From: Cinclus cinclus
Taxonomy: Eukaryota; Chordata; Aves; Passeriformes; Cinclidae
Assembly (NCBI RefSeq): GCF_963662255.1
Contig: NC_085049.1
Location: forward strand, 57,211,158-57,275,157
DNA length: 64,000 nucleotides
Reading direction: 5' to 3'
Shown here: one piece after another, positions 37,101 to 47,500 of the stretch
How positions within the stretch are numbered: the first letter of the stretch is position 1
Layout of the letters: every line of letters begins with the position of its first letter
Notes under the pieces: generated by a model
Told to the model about the DNA's origin: nothing
Database searches by the model: none
Seen by the model: the letters and a program-made list of their open reading frames with translations, nothing else
Made by a program: the position numbers and the translations under genes

Positions 37101-40100
37101 TATTGAAAATTCCATCTATTCTCAGCAGCAGACACCATCAGAGTGCTGCTACTCAGCACTGAAACAGAGAGAACTGGGGCAGTGTTGTTGTATCCATATT
37201 TATTTACTTCAGTGCTGCACACAGATTCTCACGCAGTTTCTCCAGTGATCTATGGCTTACATACCCCTTAAATAGTACAAACACAGACACTGCACTACTG
37301 ACTGTGTAGCATTTTTAATGACTTCGGAGCATGTTTTCCTCCCTGTTGTCTCATTTCTTTGCAGTAAGAGCATTTCAGATCAAGTGCCTGTTTTTGACCG
37401 CACCGCAGCTCCGCGGGCTGAGGTGAGTACTCTGCACAACCTGTCACAGGACAGGAGATTAAACTCTGTTTTGCTTTGCTACCTCATCCATCAACTTGCC
37501 TTTTTCAATTAGAGAGTAGGGGAAGAAAGTGAAATCAACAGAGAAAAACAATTGATTTTAACAACAGGGAATGAAACAAAGGACGGAAAGAGGTGTTGTG
37601 TTTCTCATCACTTGAGTAATAAGAAGGTCCATGGTGAAATCAGAATGACAGGAGATTCAAAACTGAGACATCTACAGCTTACTGCCAAATGGTCCAGTTT
37701 TGCATAGTGCTAGCCATAAGTTAAATCTAAAACAGGCATAAGCTTCAGCTTCATTGACTTCAGCATATGTTTAAAAGCTTTGCAGGTGAGGCATCTTAGT
37801 ATTTTCTGCAACATGTTTTACTCAAAAATGCCCATGCTCTTGTCTTTTGTGGCATATTTTCTCAGTATTAACCACATGAGAATGCTTTGTAATCAGTATT
37901 TGTCTGAGCAGGGTCTTGCTTCCTGAAACATGTGACTTTGCCATATAAGATTAAAACCCCCATGCATCTGCTTTGAGGTTTGTTGTTTGTTTCGTTCTTT
38001 ACACAGAGAATGACAGGTCTTGGAGCAGCCATATCTCTTGGGTTTAATCTGTTAATTTATTAGTATTGAATATATCTACCAGAACTTTTCAATAGGTGAG
38101 AAAAGGCTTTTGAAAGAGCTATTAAGCATACATATGAACCATTAGCACAACAGTAGCCATTGTTTTTTGTGTTTTTTTTTAAAGAGAACTCTTGGCATTA
38201 ACAAGACCAAAAGAACCATTGCAATACAGAATAAAGAACACATTTTCCCCAGTATTTTCATTTTTGTTCCTCTAAGACCATTTAAATTGGCACCATGTTC
38301 TCTTAAGGACAATGGGGAAGATGTACATTTTTGATAACTCAGCCACTTCAACTATACAACCTTTAGTTAGGGTGGTATTTATTTATTTATTTGTTTATTT
38401 ATTTCACTGAAGAAGACATCTAAATTCTATTTTAACAGTCAATTTCCCAGGCTTTCCCAAATCTCCCAGCTCAGCATACAGACCTGAAATCTAGATGTAA
38501 AAGCAACAGTTAGTTACCCTTAAATTAAGACACATTTCTGCAATTTTTAAAGGCTCTTTGTGATATTTTGCAGCAAATCTAAAAGCTGTAAAGCTGCAAT
38601 GAGAAATAATACATTTTTCATTTCACAGGATTTCAAGCTGTCAGTTGGCTTCAACTCTGTTGTCTCACTTGTTCTTGAAGTGCTTTCAACTTATGTATAT
38701 TTATTTGTCTAGTGCTCAGTGTTCTGCCACTTTAAGAATCTTTATATGTAGCTCTCTCAGGGCCATGTTTATCCTAGTGCTTTCACTGCTTCTTCAAAAC
38801 AGTTCTGTGTGTGCTGAGCAGGAGAAGAGATTGTGAGAATTGCAGACTACGGTCAAATATACGTGACCTTATCCCAGAAATACATATGCGATGACAAAGT
38901 GCACACTGTCTTGCTGCTTTATGCTTTCTCTTCAAGAACACAACAGAAAGATTTGCTTTTGTAATTCTGTGAATTAATTTTGAGGTTATTACTTTCCACA
39001 GGCACTGTTTGATTTTCCTGGAACCAATAAACTGGAACTCAGCTTCAAGAAGGGAGATTTGATCTATCTACTCAGCAAAGTAAACAAAGACTGGTTAGAG
39101 GTAAGACTGCAATAGCAGTACTGAATTATTAGCATACCTTGAAATATATGAGTAGAAAAGGCTCTCCTGATCCTTGTGACCTGCCTCTTCCTTTCGAGGA
39201 GAAACTCTATCATAATCAGGTCTTACTGTCAAGAATAAATTCTAGATTCCAAATTAGTAATTGTTTGGCTTCTTGATGGTTTTTAGCTTACAAATTTTCT
39301 GCCCTCCAGACTTCCCTTTTTATTTGCATTTGCTTCTGTGGGATGTTTTTAAATTCTTTGGAAGTTATTAGAACACAGAAAGGCCACAGAAAGGAGATGG
39401 AAACTCCATTTCAGCGATTAATTGTTTTCTTGCCTCGGGGTGAGTTGATGTATGCTTCATGCTTCATACCACAACACACGTCAGCCTGATTAGAGAGAAC
39501 TTGGGTAATGCAGCAGTGTTCTGAAAAAAGGATGAGGGGAACATACTGTGTGTTTGCAGATATGATATCTCTGCTTGCTCAAACACCACAGCCTTCCCTG
39601 CTAACCATCTGACTTCAATTTTTTACACACTGTTTCACTCCCCTGCCTGGTATTTGACTGTGTAATTGTATAATCTTTTTGTAGGGATGCCATCAGGTCA
39701 CTTCCACAGAATTTATTTTCTTGATTATAGTGGAAAAATTCTTACTGTTGTTTCTATGTAAATTAATTTAATTCCAGAACCTATTGCATGTGGCCAAAAT
39801 GGCATGGTTTTCTTGATTCTAACATTTCCTATCATTCCAGGGAACTGCTGATGGTGCCACTGGGATTTTCCCATGTGCTTTTGTGAAGATCATAAAAGAT
39901 TTACCGCAGCAGGAAGACAGAGTTAATAAAGTTCGCTGTTATTACTATGATGAGACCATGACCATGATCAGGTGGTAACAAAATAGTATTCCAGATTACT
40001 GCTGAAGAAACACCAACAATTCTCTTGTCATGATATGTAATGATTAGATGTGTTTTCTATACAGGGATATCTCAGTGGAAGAGGATCTGAGCAGCATTCC

Positions 40101-41115
40101 ATCATTCAAAGATCTAATGGAATTGATGAGGTACAATGCAAGCACTTGGTTGTATATTTGATACTTAAACACTTGTCAAGTTCATTCCAGTCTGAGATTC
40201 ATGTTTTGTGTATAAAATACTTTTCAAGTGTCTTGAAGAAGTTGCACTTTGACTTGGCCCAGGGCCATCTGTGTAGATACTAGTCCTTCTTGGGATTGCC
40301 AGTGAGTAAGGAATGACACACACTTCTGACTCAGTTGTGATGGGAAGTAGTTTCCATTTCTTGTACTCAGATAAAAGCCATACCCCCATAAAAGCATCTT
40401 TTTACTAGTACATTTCTTCAGGATGTAGGTAGGACATGGCCTTCTAACACTTGTTAAACTAGTGTTAAATTTGATTAATCTGGTGTTGAACATCAACAAT
40501 TTAGAACATTAAATATTATTAAGTATTGGTAATAGAGCACCTGTTCTAATATTCTTGCACTGCTCAGAAAGAGCAAAAATAAATAGACAAAAGTGTGTAG
40601 TAACAACAGAAATGCATGGTAATTCTATAAAACACACAGATTCATTGTGCCATTTATGTGGTGTTACTGGAAATAGTGCTTGGTTCTGATGGATTTCTTA
40701 GCTTAAACACAGCACAGCATGAACGTGGCTATATGATTTCTAGCACTAGCTGTATCAAGAAAGCCAAGACGCCCAAGGCTTTGTGTGGCTTTTATCAAAA
40801 TTATTTAGATTGTCAGTGTATTGTTCATCATGCAGCACCTCTCAGGCATTCCTTGATTTCTGGGGATCAATCCATTTCTTTTCTCCCAGGCAGGAGTTTA
40901 ATCAAGATGACATTGTTCTGAATTACCGGGATCCTGATGGTGACCTGATCCGCTTGCTCTCTGATCAGGATGTTGAACTCATGGTGTCTCAGAGCAGAAG
41001 TCCCTCTGAGAAGCACTTTTTCCCTTGGAAGTTACACATCACTCACAAAGATGACTTGGGTGTCTACAACACTAGTCCAGGAACAGGTGCTACTCAGGCA
41101 GTAGGAGCAATGTAA
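31091..41115 (+). CDS. NCF4: Neutrophil cytosolic factor 4 (p40phox), complete coding sequence
   Basis: p40phox is a cytosolic subunit of the phagocyte NADPH oxidase. It binds PI3P on phagosomes and pairs with p67phox to support superoxide production by gp91phox. Ten exons (31091-31122, 33012-33096, 34273-34426, 34882-34952, 36259-36386, 37365-37422, 39002-39100, 39841-39971, 40065-40130, 40890-41115) sum to 1050 nt, or 349 aa. All phases fit and all junctions are GT-AG. The PX domain spans about residues 20-140, with PI3P-binding residues R58, Y59, R60, K92 and R105 all kept. T154, the known phosphorylation site in RPRTR, is also kept. The SH3 domain spans about 177-226 (ALFDF...DWLEG...GIFP). 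The PB1 domain spans about 243-335, with the OPCA acidic motif around D289-M306. Human p40phox is 339 aa; the extra ten residues are at the C terminus, after the VYNT motif. The start codon was chosen because exon 1 is exactly 32 nt, as in mammals, and gives MSLPRQLRE before [10 protein letters not shown]. Confidence 0.98.
32115..32232 (+). mobile_element. tRNA-Ile-derived SINE with CR1 tail (TguSINE1-like) in NCF4 intron 1
   Basis: The segment ataaatgccaaggttatagg followed by ttcaatcctc and gtgggcc aligns base by base with the 3' half of tRNA-Ile, including its Pol III B box (GGTTCAATCC). It runs straight into ttggactggatgatctttg, the 3' end shared with CR1, and ends in attctgtgattctgtg octamers. 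This composite structure is that of the TguSINE1 family described from zebra finch. The tRNA 5' half and A box are too diverged to place. Intron 1 of NCF4 otherwise holds nothing recognised. Confidence 0.8.
33012..33096 (+). CDS. NCF4: NCF4 exon 2 (PX domain start)
   Basis: Acceptor cttcacag|TG, donor TAT|gtaaga. Encodes [20 protein letters not shown] and then KKGFTNYY, nearly identical to mammalian p40phox. The PX domain begins here. Confidence 0.97.
34273..34426 (+). CDS. NCF4: NCF4 exon 3 (PX core)
   Basis: Acceptor gtttcag|ATG, donor CCAG|gtaagc. Encodes [20 protein letters not shown] and so on to CTLPVLPG. It holds the R58/Y59/R60 cluster that binds the phosphoinositide head group. Confidence 0.98.
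34666..34843. repeat. (TTCTC)35 pentanucleotide array in NCF4 intron 3
   Basis: About 35 tandem TTCTC units with a single TTTTC variant at 34726-34730. It is pure pyrimidine on the sense strand and ends 38 bp before exon 4. The long KRREE and LLFSS reading frames across it are artefacts. Confidence 0.98.
34882..34952 (+). CDS. NCF4: NCF4 exon 4 (PX, K92 and R105)
   Basis: Acceptor attttccag|GA, donor AAG|gtaaaa. Encodes [20 protein letters not shown] and YMK. K92 and R105 complete the PI3P pocket. The acceptor lies just 3' of a long (TTCTC)n array. Confidence 0.97.
34953..36258. other. NCF4: NCF4 intron 4
   Basis: The antisense solo LTR takes up about 40 percent of this intron. The rest has no recognised feature. 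Confidence 0.8.
35262..35811 (-). mobile_element. Solitary LTR of an avian endogenous retrovirus, antisense in NCF4 intron 4
   Basis: The roughly 550 bp block has internal landmarks I recognise from a common songbird LTR family. On the plus strand they are tgtgctttaacccc near the left edge, gtgatgcacaatacaattgc in the middle, tactgggcatgatg, gtaccagctgtcctggc, and agctactaagaagaaaaatg, ending gatcaggaca. Read on the minus strand it starts TGTCCTG and has a decayed TATA box (gtatgtaa) in the expected place. There is no internal gag, pol or env sequence, so it is a solo LTR. The left edge is approximate and no clean target-site duplication was found. Confidence 0.85.
36259..36386 (+). CDS. NCF4: NCF4 exon 5 (end of PX and linker)
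   Basis: Acceptor ggcacag|AAC, donor GT|gtgagt. Encodes [20 protein letters not shown] and the basic [10 protein letters not shown] linker with T154. Confidence 0.97.
37365..37422 (+). CDS. NCF4: NCF4 exon 6 (PX-SH3 linker)
   Basis: Acceptor ctttgcag|TA, donor GAG|gtgagt. Encodes [19 protein letters not shown]. The middle of this linker differs from the mammalian one, while KS and AAPRAE are kept. Confidence 0.96.
38380..38404. repeat. (ATTT)n tract in NCF4 intron 6
   Basis: About six ATTT units, one changed to GTTT. Confidence 0.85.
39002..39100 (+). CDS. NCF4: NCF4 exon 7 (SH3 first half)
   Basis: Acceptor ttccacag|GCA, donor GAG|gtaaga. Encodes [19 protein letters not shown] and then [14 protein letters not shown], with the ALFDF and DW signature residues of SH3 domains. 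Confidence 0.98.
39841..39971 (+). CDS. NCF4: NCF4 exon 8 (SH3 end, PB1 start)
   Basis: Acceptor cattccag|GGA, donor ATCAG|gtggta. Encodes [20 protein letters not shown] and then a linker to [13 protein letters not shown], the first strand of PB1. A second possible donor (gtaaca) lies 3 nt further on; see findings. Confidence 0.96.
40065..40130 (+). CDS. NCF4: NCF4 exon 9 (PB1)
   Basis: Acceptor tatacag|G, donor ATGAG|gtacaa. Encodes [20 protein letters not shown] and M, in phase with exons 8 and 10. Confidence 0.96.
40890..41115 (+). CDS. NCF4: NCF4 exon 10 (PB1 OPCA motif, stop)
   Basis: Acceptor tctcccag|GCA. Encodes [20 protein letters not shown] and so on to WKLHIT, then a tail ending VGAM and TAA at 41113-41115. 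The acidic PB1 motif that contacts p67phox is intact. Confidence 0.98.
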
Positions 41116-44100
41116 GTGGTGTATAGATATCCCTCTCTGCAGGCAGTTTCCTCCAATGTGTCTTTGAAGTGTCCTTGAAATGAGTAATTTTTAGTAATAT
41201 ATTACCTTTTGGTGTAAAATTTGTACTTAGTTAACTTCTTCAGCTTTTTAACATTCAACTGCAATAGAGACATCTACATAGAGACCAGAGAAGGTGAGGA
41301 ATTAGAGAAATAAAATCATGGACCATGGTCTCAAAGCAAGTCAATGTCAGCCTGCAATAGAGTTCTCTCTGTTCTCACTCCCAAGGCTAATTATTTGTTC
41401 AGAATGTCTTCATAAGCTTTTCTCTTTTTTCTAGAGTCCCATAAATTTCTCTTCATTTGCTGATCTGAAGGTTTTTGTGCCAATGTGCAATTATTTCTCT
41501 CATGTTGGAGTCTGACTGGGTGTTCAGATTTTGTCCTAGGAGCATCAGAAAAACTTCTTTGGATTTCAGTGAAGAACTTACAGCCCATCTTAACTTTCTT
41601 CTTTTCCACTGACCAGTGGAAAATATTGAATTCTGTGAATCAAACCTAGTACATCTGTGGTTCCTTATAGATCTTTATATAATTGTACAGTCTACTTATT
41701 TTCATGTTCTGGGAAAATGTGTAGGATATGTACTCAAACAGCATTTTCTTCTCTATCTTCTGCTTTGTGACACTGCATTTCAAAGTAGAACTAACAAGAA
41801 ATGACTGTATCAGATTCTTCAACAAATAAAGTTAAATATTAGTTCATCAATTTTTATTTAAAAGTGTTTTTGTTTGTTTGTTTTTGGGAGGGGGACTTGT
41901 TGACATTGTTTTACTAAAATATTACAAAATGTAACTTTCTGCTTCAGAGGCTTTGCAGTAATGCAGTTTGGAAAAGAGATGAAGTAATAGCAATGATTGT
42001 GTCAGTGATATGACATATTGTGATACATAAGAAAATGCATTGTAAGTAACCCAACAACATTTATGGCCTGAAAAGTTTCTAATGTGTAGGATTCCTTGTT
42101 ACTTGTTCCTGGAGTTCAAGAGAGCAAGTAGCACTCCGAGATTTTCACTGACAGCTAGATCCTGTGATAAAACCAGCAAGTCAGCATGTCACTCTCAAAA
42201 ACAGAGGAACATTTTCAATGGGAAAGGAAAAGGAGGGAAAATGTCTACTGGGAAACAACTGTCCACTTTTATAGGAGTGCTGGAAGAACATAAACCCACT
42301 GGCCTTTGAAAATCAGAGCAGGATGATTCCCCCTCTGCCCTTAAACTGCAATGCAAAATAAATTCTTCCATCCAACCAAGTTACATGTACCCCCCACTGT
42401 TTGCAGGCTTTATATGGACACCTTCTGACACAGTTTCCCCAGATATTCTCCATATTCTTTTTCTTGCTTTGCATGTTTCCCTTATTCACATGATACTTTT
42501 TTTTTCTTGATTATTGATTCAGTTCTCATGAGAGAATAACTCTGCTAACTGTGGTTTTGGTCAGTACCATGGGGATTGAGGAGCAGCAGGGCAGGACAGA
42601 CAGACTCTGGCAGTTGTATTCTGTATATGGGGTTGAGCTGAGCCCCCATAGCTTACCCCTGAGAACACAAACCCGAGCATGTGGCAGGCATGGTGTACCT
42701 CCTATTCCCAGCTGTGTTAAACTAAATTAGAGGGCAGGGGAGGACAGAGCATGGACTGTGTCTTATGGCTGCCTAACTTTCCTAAGGCTTATTTTTGAAG
42801 GCTACTGGGCTAAGTTTTTTGGTTGGTTGAGAGACAGGCTGCCTTGGATGTGGGGCAACTTCAGACCAACTACTTTCATCAGTTCTCTAATGTTTCCCCT
42901 ATGTACTATAGTACTTATAATTTATTATTAATTGTTGTTGAAATGGATAAAACTTAGTAATATTGCTCAAAATGTTACAGAGATAAAGGTAGTTTACTCT
43001 CCCCCAATATAGATGTACAAATGAAAGTCCAGAGGGATCCCTGCAATGAAGATTGTCTAGTCTAGAGTAAAGCAAGAAACAGCACTGGGGTGAAAAACAG
43101 AATATTCTTTCTTCATCTTTCTTACTTCTGCTGCAGTCAGTCCTTTCTCTTTTTTAAAATACATAAGTCTCATGATCTGGTAATTGCTAACACACAGATT
43201 GGCAGTGACAAACTGCCTTTCCTTCCCTTCACAGTTAACCTAACACCCCATCTAAGTGTGTGTTTTGGGGGCTAAAATAGGAAGTACAGACTTCCTATTT
43301 TGTGCAATTGCACAGACTTTCCTTGAAAGGGGGGTGTCAGCTTCTCTGAAAGTGGCATTTGAGGTTCACAAAAGATGTAGCAGTTATTTTGAAGACTTAC
43401 TTGCCAAGAAAATCCTGTGGTTGGTTTATACTTCTGTCTCCAGTTCTAGTCAAGTGTGGGGTTGCTGATTTCTGCATCAGAGGATTCAGGGGGAGGCTGG
43501 ACAGGGAAAGTCACCCATGAGGTTGAATCATCTGCATCACAGACACCCCTGGATCAGGTAAGGGAATGGCTTCCTTTTCTGGGGGAAGCATAATGGCAGA
43601 GTCTGCTCTCATACAAGCACTTGTTAGTTAGTGAGAGATTCTTTAGATGCAATGAATATTCAAAGGCTCAGCCAGATGTTTCTGGTCCAAGGAAGTGGTA
43701 TTTAGGAATCAAAAGTCAATAGGAATTTAAAAGGACTTTTTCCATGCCCCCCTAAAGTAGAAAATATTCTCAGATCTGTAACGTACTGAAGTAGTTGCAT
43801 ATATTGTGATTTTTGAGAAAGCAATGAGAGATGGCCAAAAGGACTTAAATTCCAGTATTGAGCAATGTGGTCCATGGTCCTAGAACTGCTCAATCTACTT
43901 TCATTCTCTACAATCACCAGAAAAAAAAAAATTCTTTGGTACTATGTCTGCAATTTGCAACTTGTTTGGGGGTCATCTAGAAAAGTAGTATGTTGAAGGA
44001 AATTCTCAAAGTGACTGAATATGGAAATCCAACCACTATAGCTCCTAGGAACTGTGTGGTTGAGATAATATTTTTAAGGAAATTAACTGCTGTCGTGGTT

Positions 44101-44489
44101 CATTAGGAAGGCTTATAGCATAAAGAGCAGGAAAAATAAAAAGAATTTTAAGGATGAGTTCTAATCAAAAACTAGGATTTTTTGTTGTTGCTACTCAACT
44201 GACTGAATCCCTGCACTTCCTTGGAAATGTATATTTACTTCATTCTTTGCTTGCATTGCAACGACACACTACAAGAACACGTGGATTTTGTCTTACAAGA
44301 AATGCATGATAGAAGTTCTTCCTGAATATCACTTCAACATGATCTTAAAGAAGTTCCCTTATTCAGTTTTACTTCTCTTTATGTGAAACGAAAACAAACA
44401 GTAAGCAGGGGAAGAGAGTAGCCAGTGGGCAATGAAAACTCTGAAATTCTGAATTAGGATCAAGCCTGTGTGCCAAGGACAATATAAAC
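41116..44489. other. NCF4 3' UTR and NCF4-CSF2RB spacer
   Basis: The 3.4 kb between the two immune genes includes the NCF4 3' UTR on the left and the CSF2RB promoter and 5' UTR on the right. No further gene or repeat family was recognised. Confidence 0.6.
41309..41830 (+). terminator. NCF4: Candidate NCF4 polyadenylation signals
   Basis: AATAAA occurs at 41309-41314 (about 195 nt after the stop) and at 41825-41830. The second is followed after about 36 nt by a T/G-rich run (gtttttgtttgtttgttttt), the usual downstream element, so it is the better candidate. Confidence 0.5.
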
Positions 44490-44553
44490 ATGAAAGAGAT
44501 TTACATCCTGCTGCTGGATCTGTATTTGGTCTTCCATGTTCAAGCCGTTCGAG
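44490..44553 (+). CDS. CSF2RB: CSF2RB exon 1 (signal peptide)
   Basis: Encodes MKEIYILLLDLYLVFHVQAV and R plus one base, with donor CGAG|gtgaga. It is a strongly hydrophobic leader. The ATG (aaacATGA) is the only one giving a signal peptide in phase with exon 2. Confidence 0.9.
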
Positions 44554-47500
44554 GTGAGATTCAAATTTATATTCTCTTTTATCTTTCCATTATTGCCTTT
44601 CCTTTTATATCTGTCTCCTTCTTTCAGCTAATGCTCTTCCTCCTTTTCTGCTTGCTTTTCTGCTTCCTTCTTCTGTTTTCTAAGCTGTAAAAGAACAGAC
44701 ATCGTGATCAAAACCAGCATATAGCAGGTGCATGTGCAGCCAAATGAGTCTGATGTTGGTGGTGTGGACAGGTGAAATACTGTAAAAATGGATGAGATGA
44801 ACAAGTTGATTGGATAGTGAGTGAATAGAAGGAGGGATAGATCCTGATAATTAATGAAAATATAGGAAAATAAAGGGCTGCATAATTGAGATGGTAGTGC
44901 ACGGGAGTAGAGACACGTGGCCAGACACAAGACAGTGTGGTGGGGGCTACCAAGAGCAAAATCCAGATTACCTGATTTTCTTTTGTGGAATAGCTGACAG
45001 ATAAAGAGACCATCTGCCATGTCCATTGTTTGAGTTTCATTTCTTACACAATGAGAGCTTATTCCTCCTCTCCTCTCCTCTCCTCTCCTCTCCTCTCCTC
45101 TCCTCTCCTCTCCTCTCCTCTCCTCTCCTCTCCTCTCCTCTCCTCTCCTCTCCTCTCCTCTCCTCTCCTCTCCTCTCCTCTCCTCTCCTCTCCTCTCCTC
45201 TCCTCTCCTCTCCTCTCCTCTCCTCTCCTCTCCTCTCCTCTCCTCTCCTCTCCTCTCCTCTCCTCTCCTCTCCTCTCCTCTCCTCTCCTCTCCTCTCCTC
45301 TCCTCTCCTCTCCTCTCCTCTCCTCTCCTCTCCTCTCCTCTCCTCTCCTCTCCTCTCCTCTCCTCTCCTCTCCTCTCCTCTCCTCTCCTCTCTTTGGTTT
45401 AACACACCTGGGAATAGGAGGTACACCATACCTGCCACAAGACTAGGCCTATAGCCATCCTAAAGACCACAGAAAAAGAGTGTTGTCAGGAGTTGTGCCC
45501 CTTGGACATCTGCCTCATGCCTCATGTCCGCAGTAGCAGAGGAGGAGTTGTGCTGCCTGACTCAGGATATCTTCCTTTAGGGTCTCTGAGGGAAAATGTG
45601 TTATTGTGTAGGTCAGACTGGGTTCTTGCCATTCTGAGCCTTAACCCCACATTCAGACCATCCTTTTCTCCGTGGGATGGTCCATTTTCTGGTTATGCAA
45701 GGAATGCAGTAGAACTTTGTACTGGTTTTCCGTAGAAGATCAAAGTAAGGTCCGTCTTATGCCTGCTAAGACAGCGTGGTTCTGTTCTGATGGGTTTTTG
45801 CCTGTAAAAAGCCCTTCAAACAAGCTGATCATAGCTGTCATCAAGAAGTAGTATTTGAGAGAGCACACTCAAGTATGCACACTGACATCTTTGTCCTCTG
45901 GAGGTGCAATATCCCAAGAGTGCAGCATGGATATTACCTTCAGAGTAAATAAGGAAGGATAAGAAAGCATCTTGCTTTACAGTGCATGTGCCAGAGGCAG
46001 TCTGTATTTTTCAGCTTCACAGCTGTGAACTTAAGAAAAAAAATATCCTTGGTGAGAGGTCTGGCCATCTCTGGACCACAAATCTAGTGTTCCAACAAAT
46101 TAGTTTGGACATTCTTCCTGGTCATAACAAGGCTATTCCTAGAGCATCTCACTTTTAAATAGACCTTTCTAGCATTATAAACTTTACTAAGAAGTTAGTA
46201 GCAAAGAAGTTCACATAAGGAGGAAATGATCACCATATGTCTGCTGACCATGGTGTCTACTAATCCTTAGAAATACTCTGTGTTTGAAAAGTGATACCTT
46301 GGCTACAGCTGTATGCCTTGCAGGCACTAAGATTTCACTTAATTGTTAGTTGTAGCTTGGTGTGGAGACTTGTGTGTTGTCAGATGTGCACAATGGTCAC
46401 AACTCAGCACATATTTTTATGGAGTTATGCCTCATCCCTGGAGATGTTCAGGGCCAGATTGAAGAGGGCTCTGAGCATAGTGGTGCAGTGGATGGTGTCC
46501 CTGCCCATGGCAGGAGGGTTGGAACTACATGATCTTTAAGGTCCCTTCCAGCCCAAACATTTGTTTGAGTCTATGATATTCTGGTGGCAAGAGGAGAGTA
46601 CTGTTATCAGTGCCTTACCCATTCTGTACCTCCTGCTACCTCTCACCATTTATTTGTTTGACCACTGCATCTTTTTTTTTTTTTTGCCTGAATTCCTTCC
46701 CCAGAGAGTATCCCAATGAAAAGCTTGAAGTGCTACAATGACTACAACTCACAGGTGACTTGCACATGGATGGAGCATTCAGAGGCTCATGACCTCATTG
46801 GGATGATTCTTTACCAAAGGGATAATATGTAAGTACTTGAAATGTTCTGAATTAGGTAAAAGTCCAAAGGGAAATTTGGAATCCTGGGGACAAGCAGGCA
46901 AGTTTTTAGAAAGCACATCCACATCTCTTTTTGAATTGAGCAAAAGTTGTGCCTGCTTCTGAGGCCCCATCTAGGAAGAGAGGAATGAATAGGCTATGCC
47001 AGTGGAGTTGTTTTTATCACTTTTACAATTATTTTCCATGATTTTGTTGTAGGATCATAGATATGGAAAAGATGGGGCATATAGGCTGTTAATAATCAAC
47101 ATTAGGGGAGAAGGAAATATCAGAACAAGCATGAGTGTTGTTTGTCAGCTCTAAAGGGAGAAGACATTTCCCCTGCCCTGTCATTTTGCTCATTTAAGAG
47201 CATCACTGAGAATGTGGTTTTGATAACTTTTGAGAAATATTTGTAGACTGTGTATTTATGAGATAGAGAGGACTGGTAAGTTCTCTATCTGTGCCATCAG
47301 CTTTCCTCCCAGAGATACTGGTGTGTTTATGACAGTATCTTTCTGTTATAATTTATTTCCTATTCAAAAGGGAACCAAATCACCAGACTGGATCATTGGT
47401 GAGGATAAGAAAGGAGACAGAAATGGAGGAATAGTTAAGGGAGAGAGGAAGGCAAAGATGGATAGATGAGAATAAAATTTAGAGTCTGGGGATACAGGAA

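Noticed and set aside
45026..45454. Long open frames of 130-142 codons with SSPLL or ERRGE repeats on both strands
   Set aside because: They are translations of the (TCCTC)65 microsatellite; a 5 bp period with no stop gives open frames in several phases.
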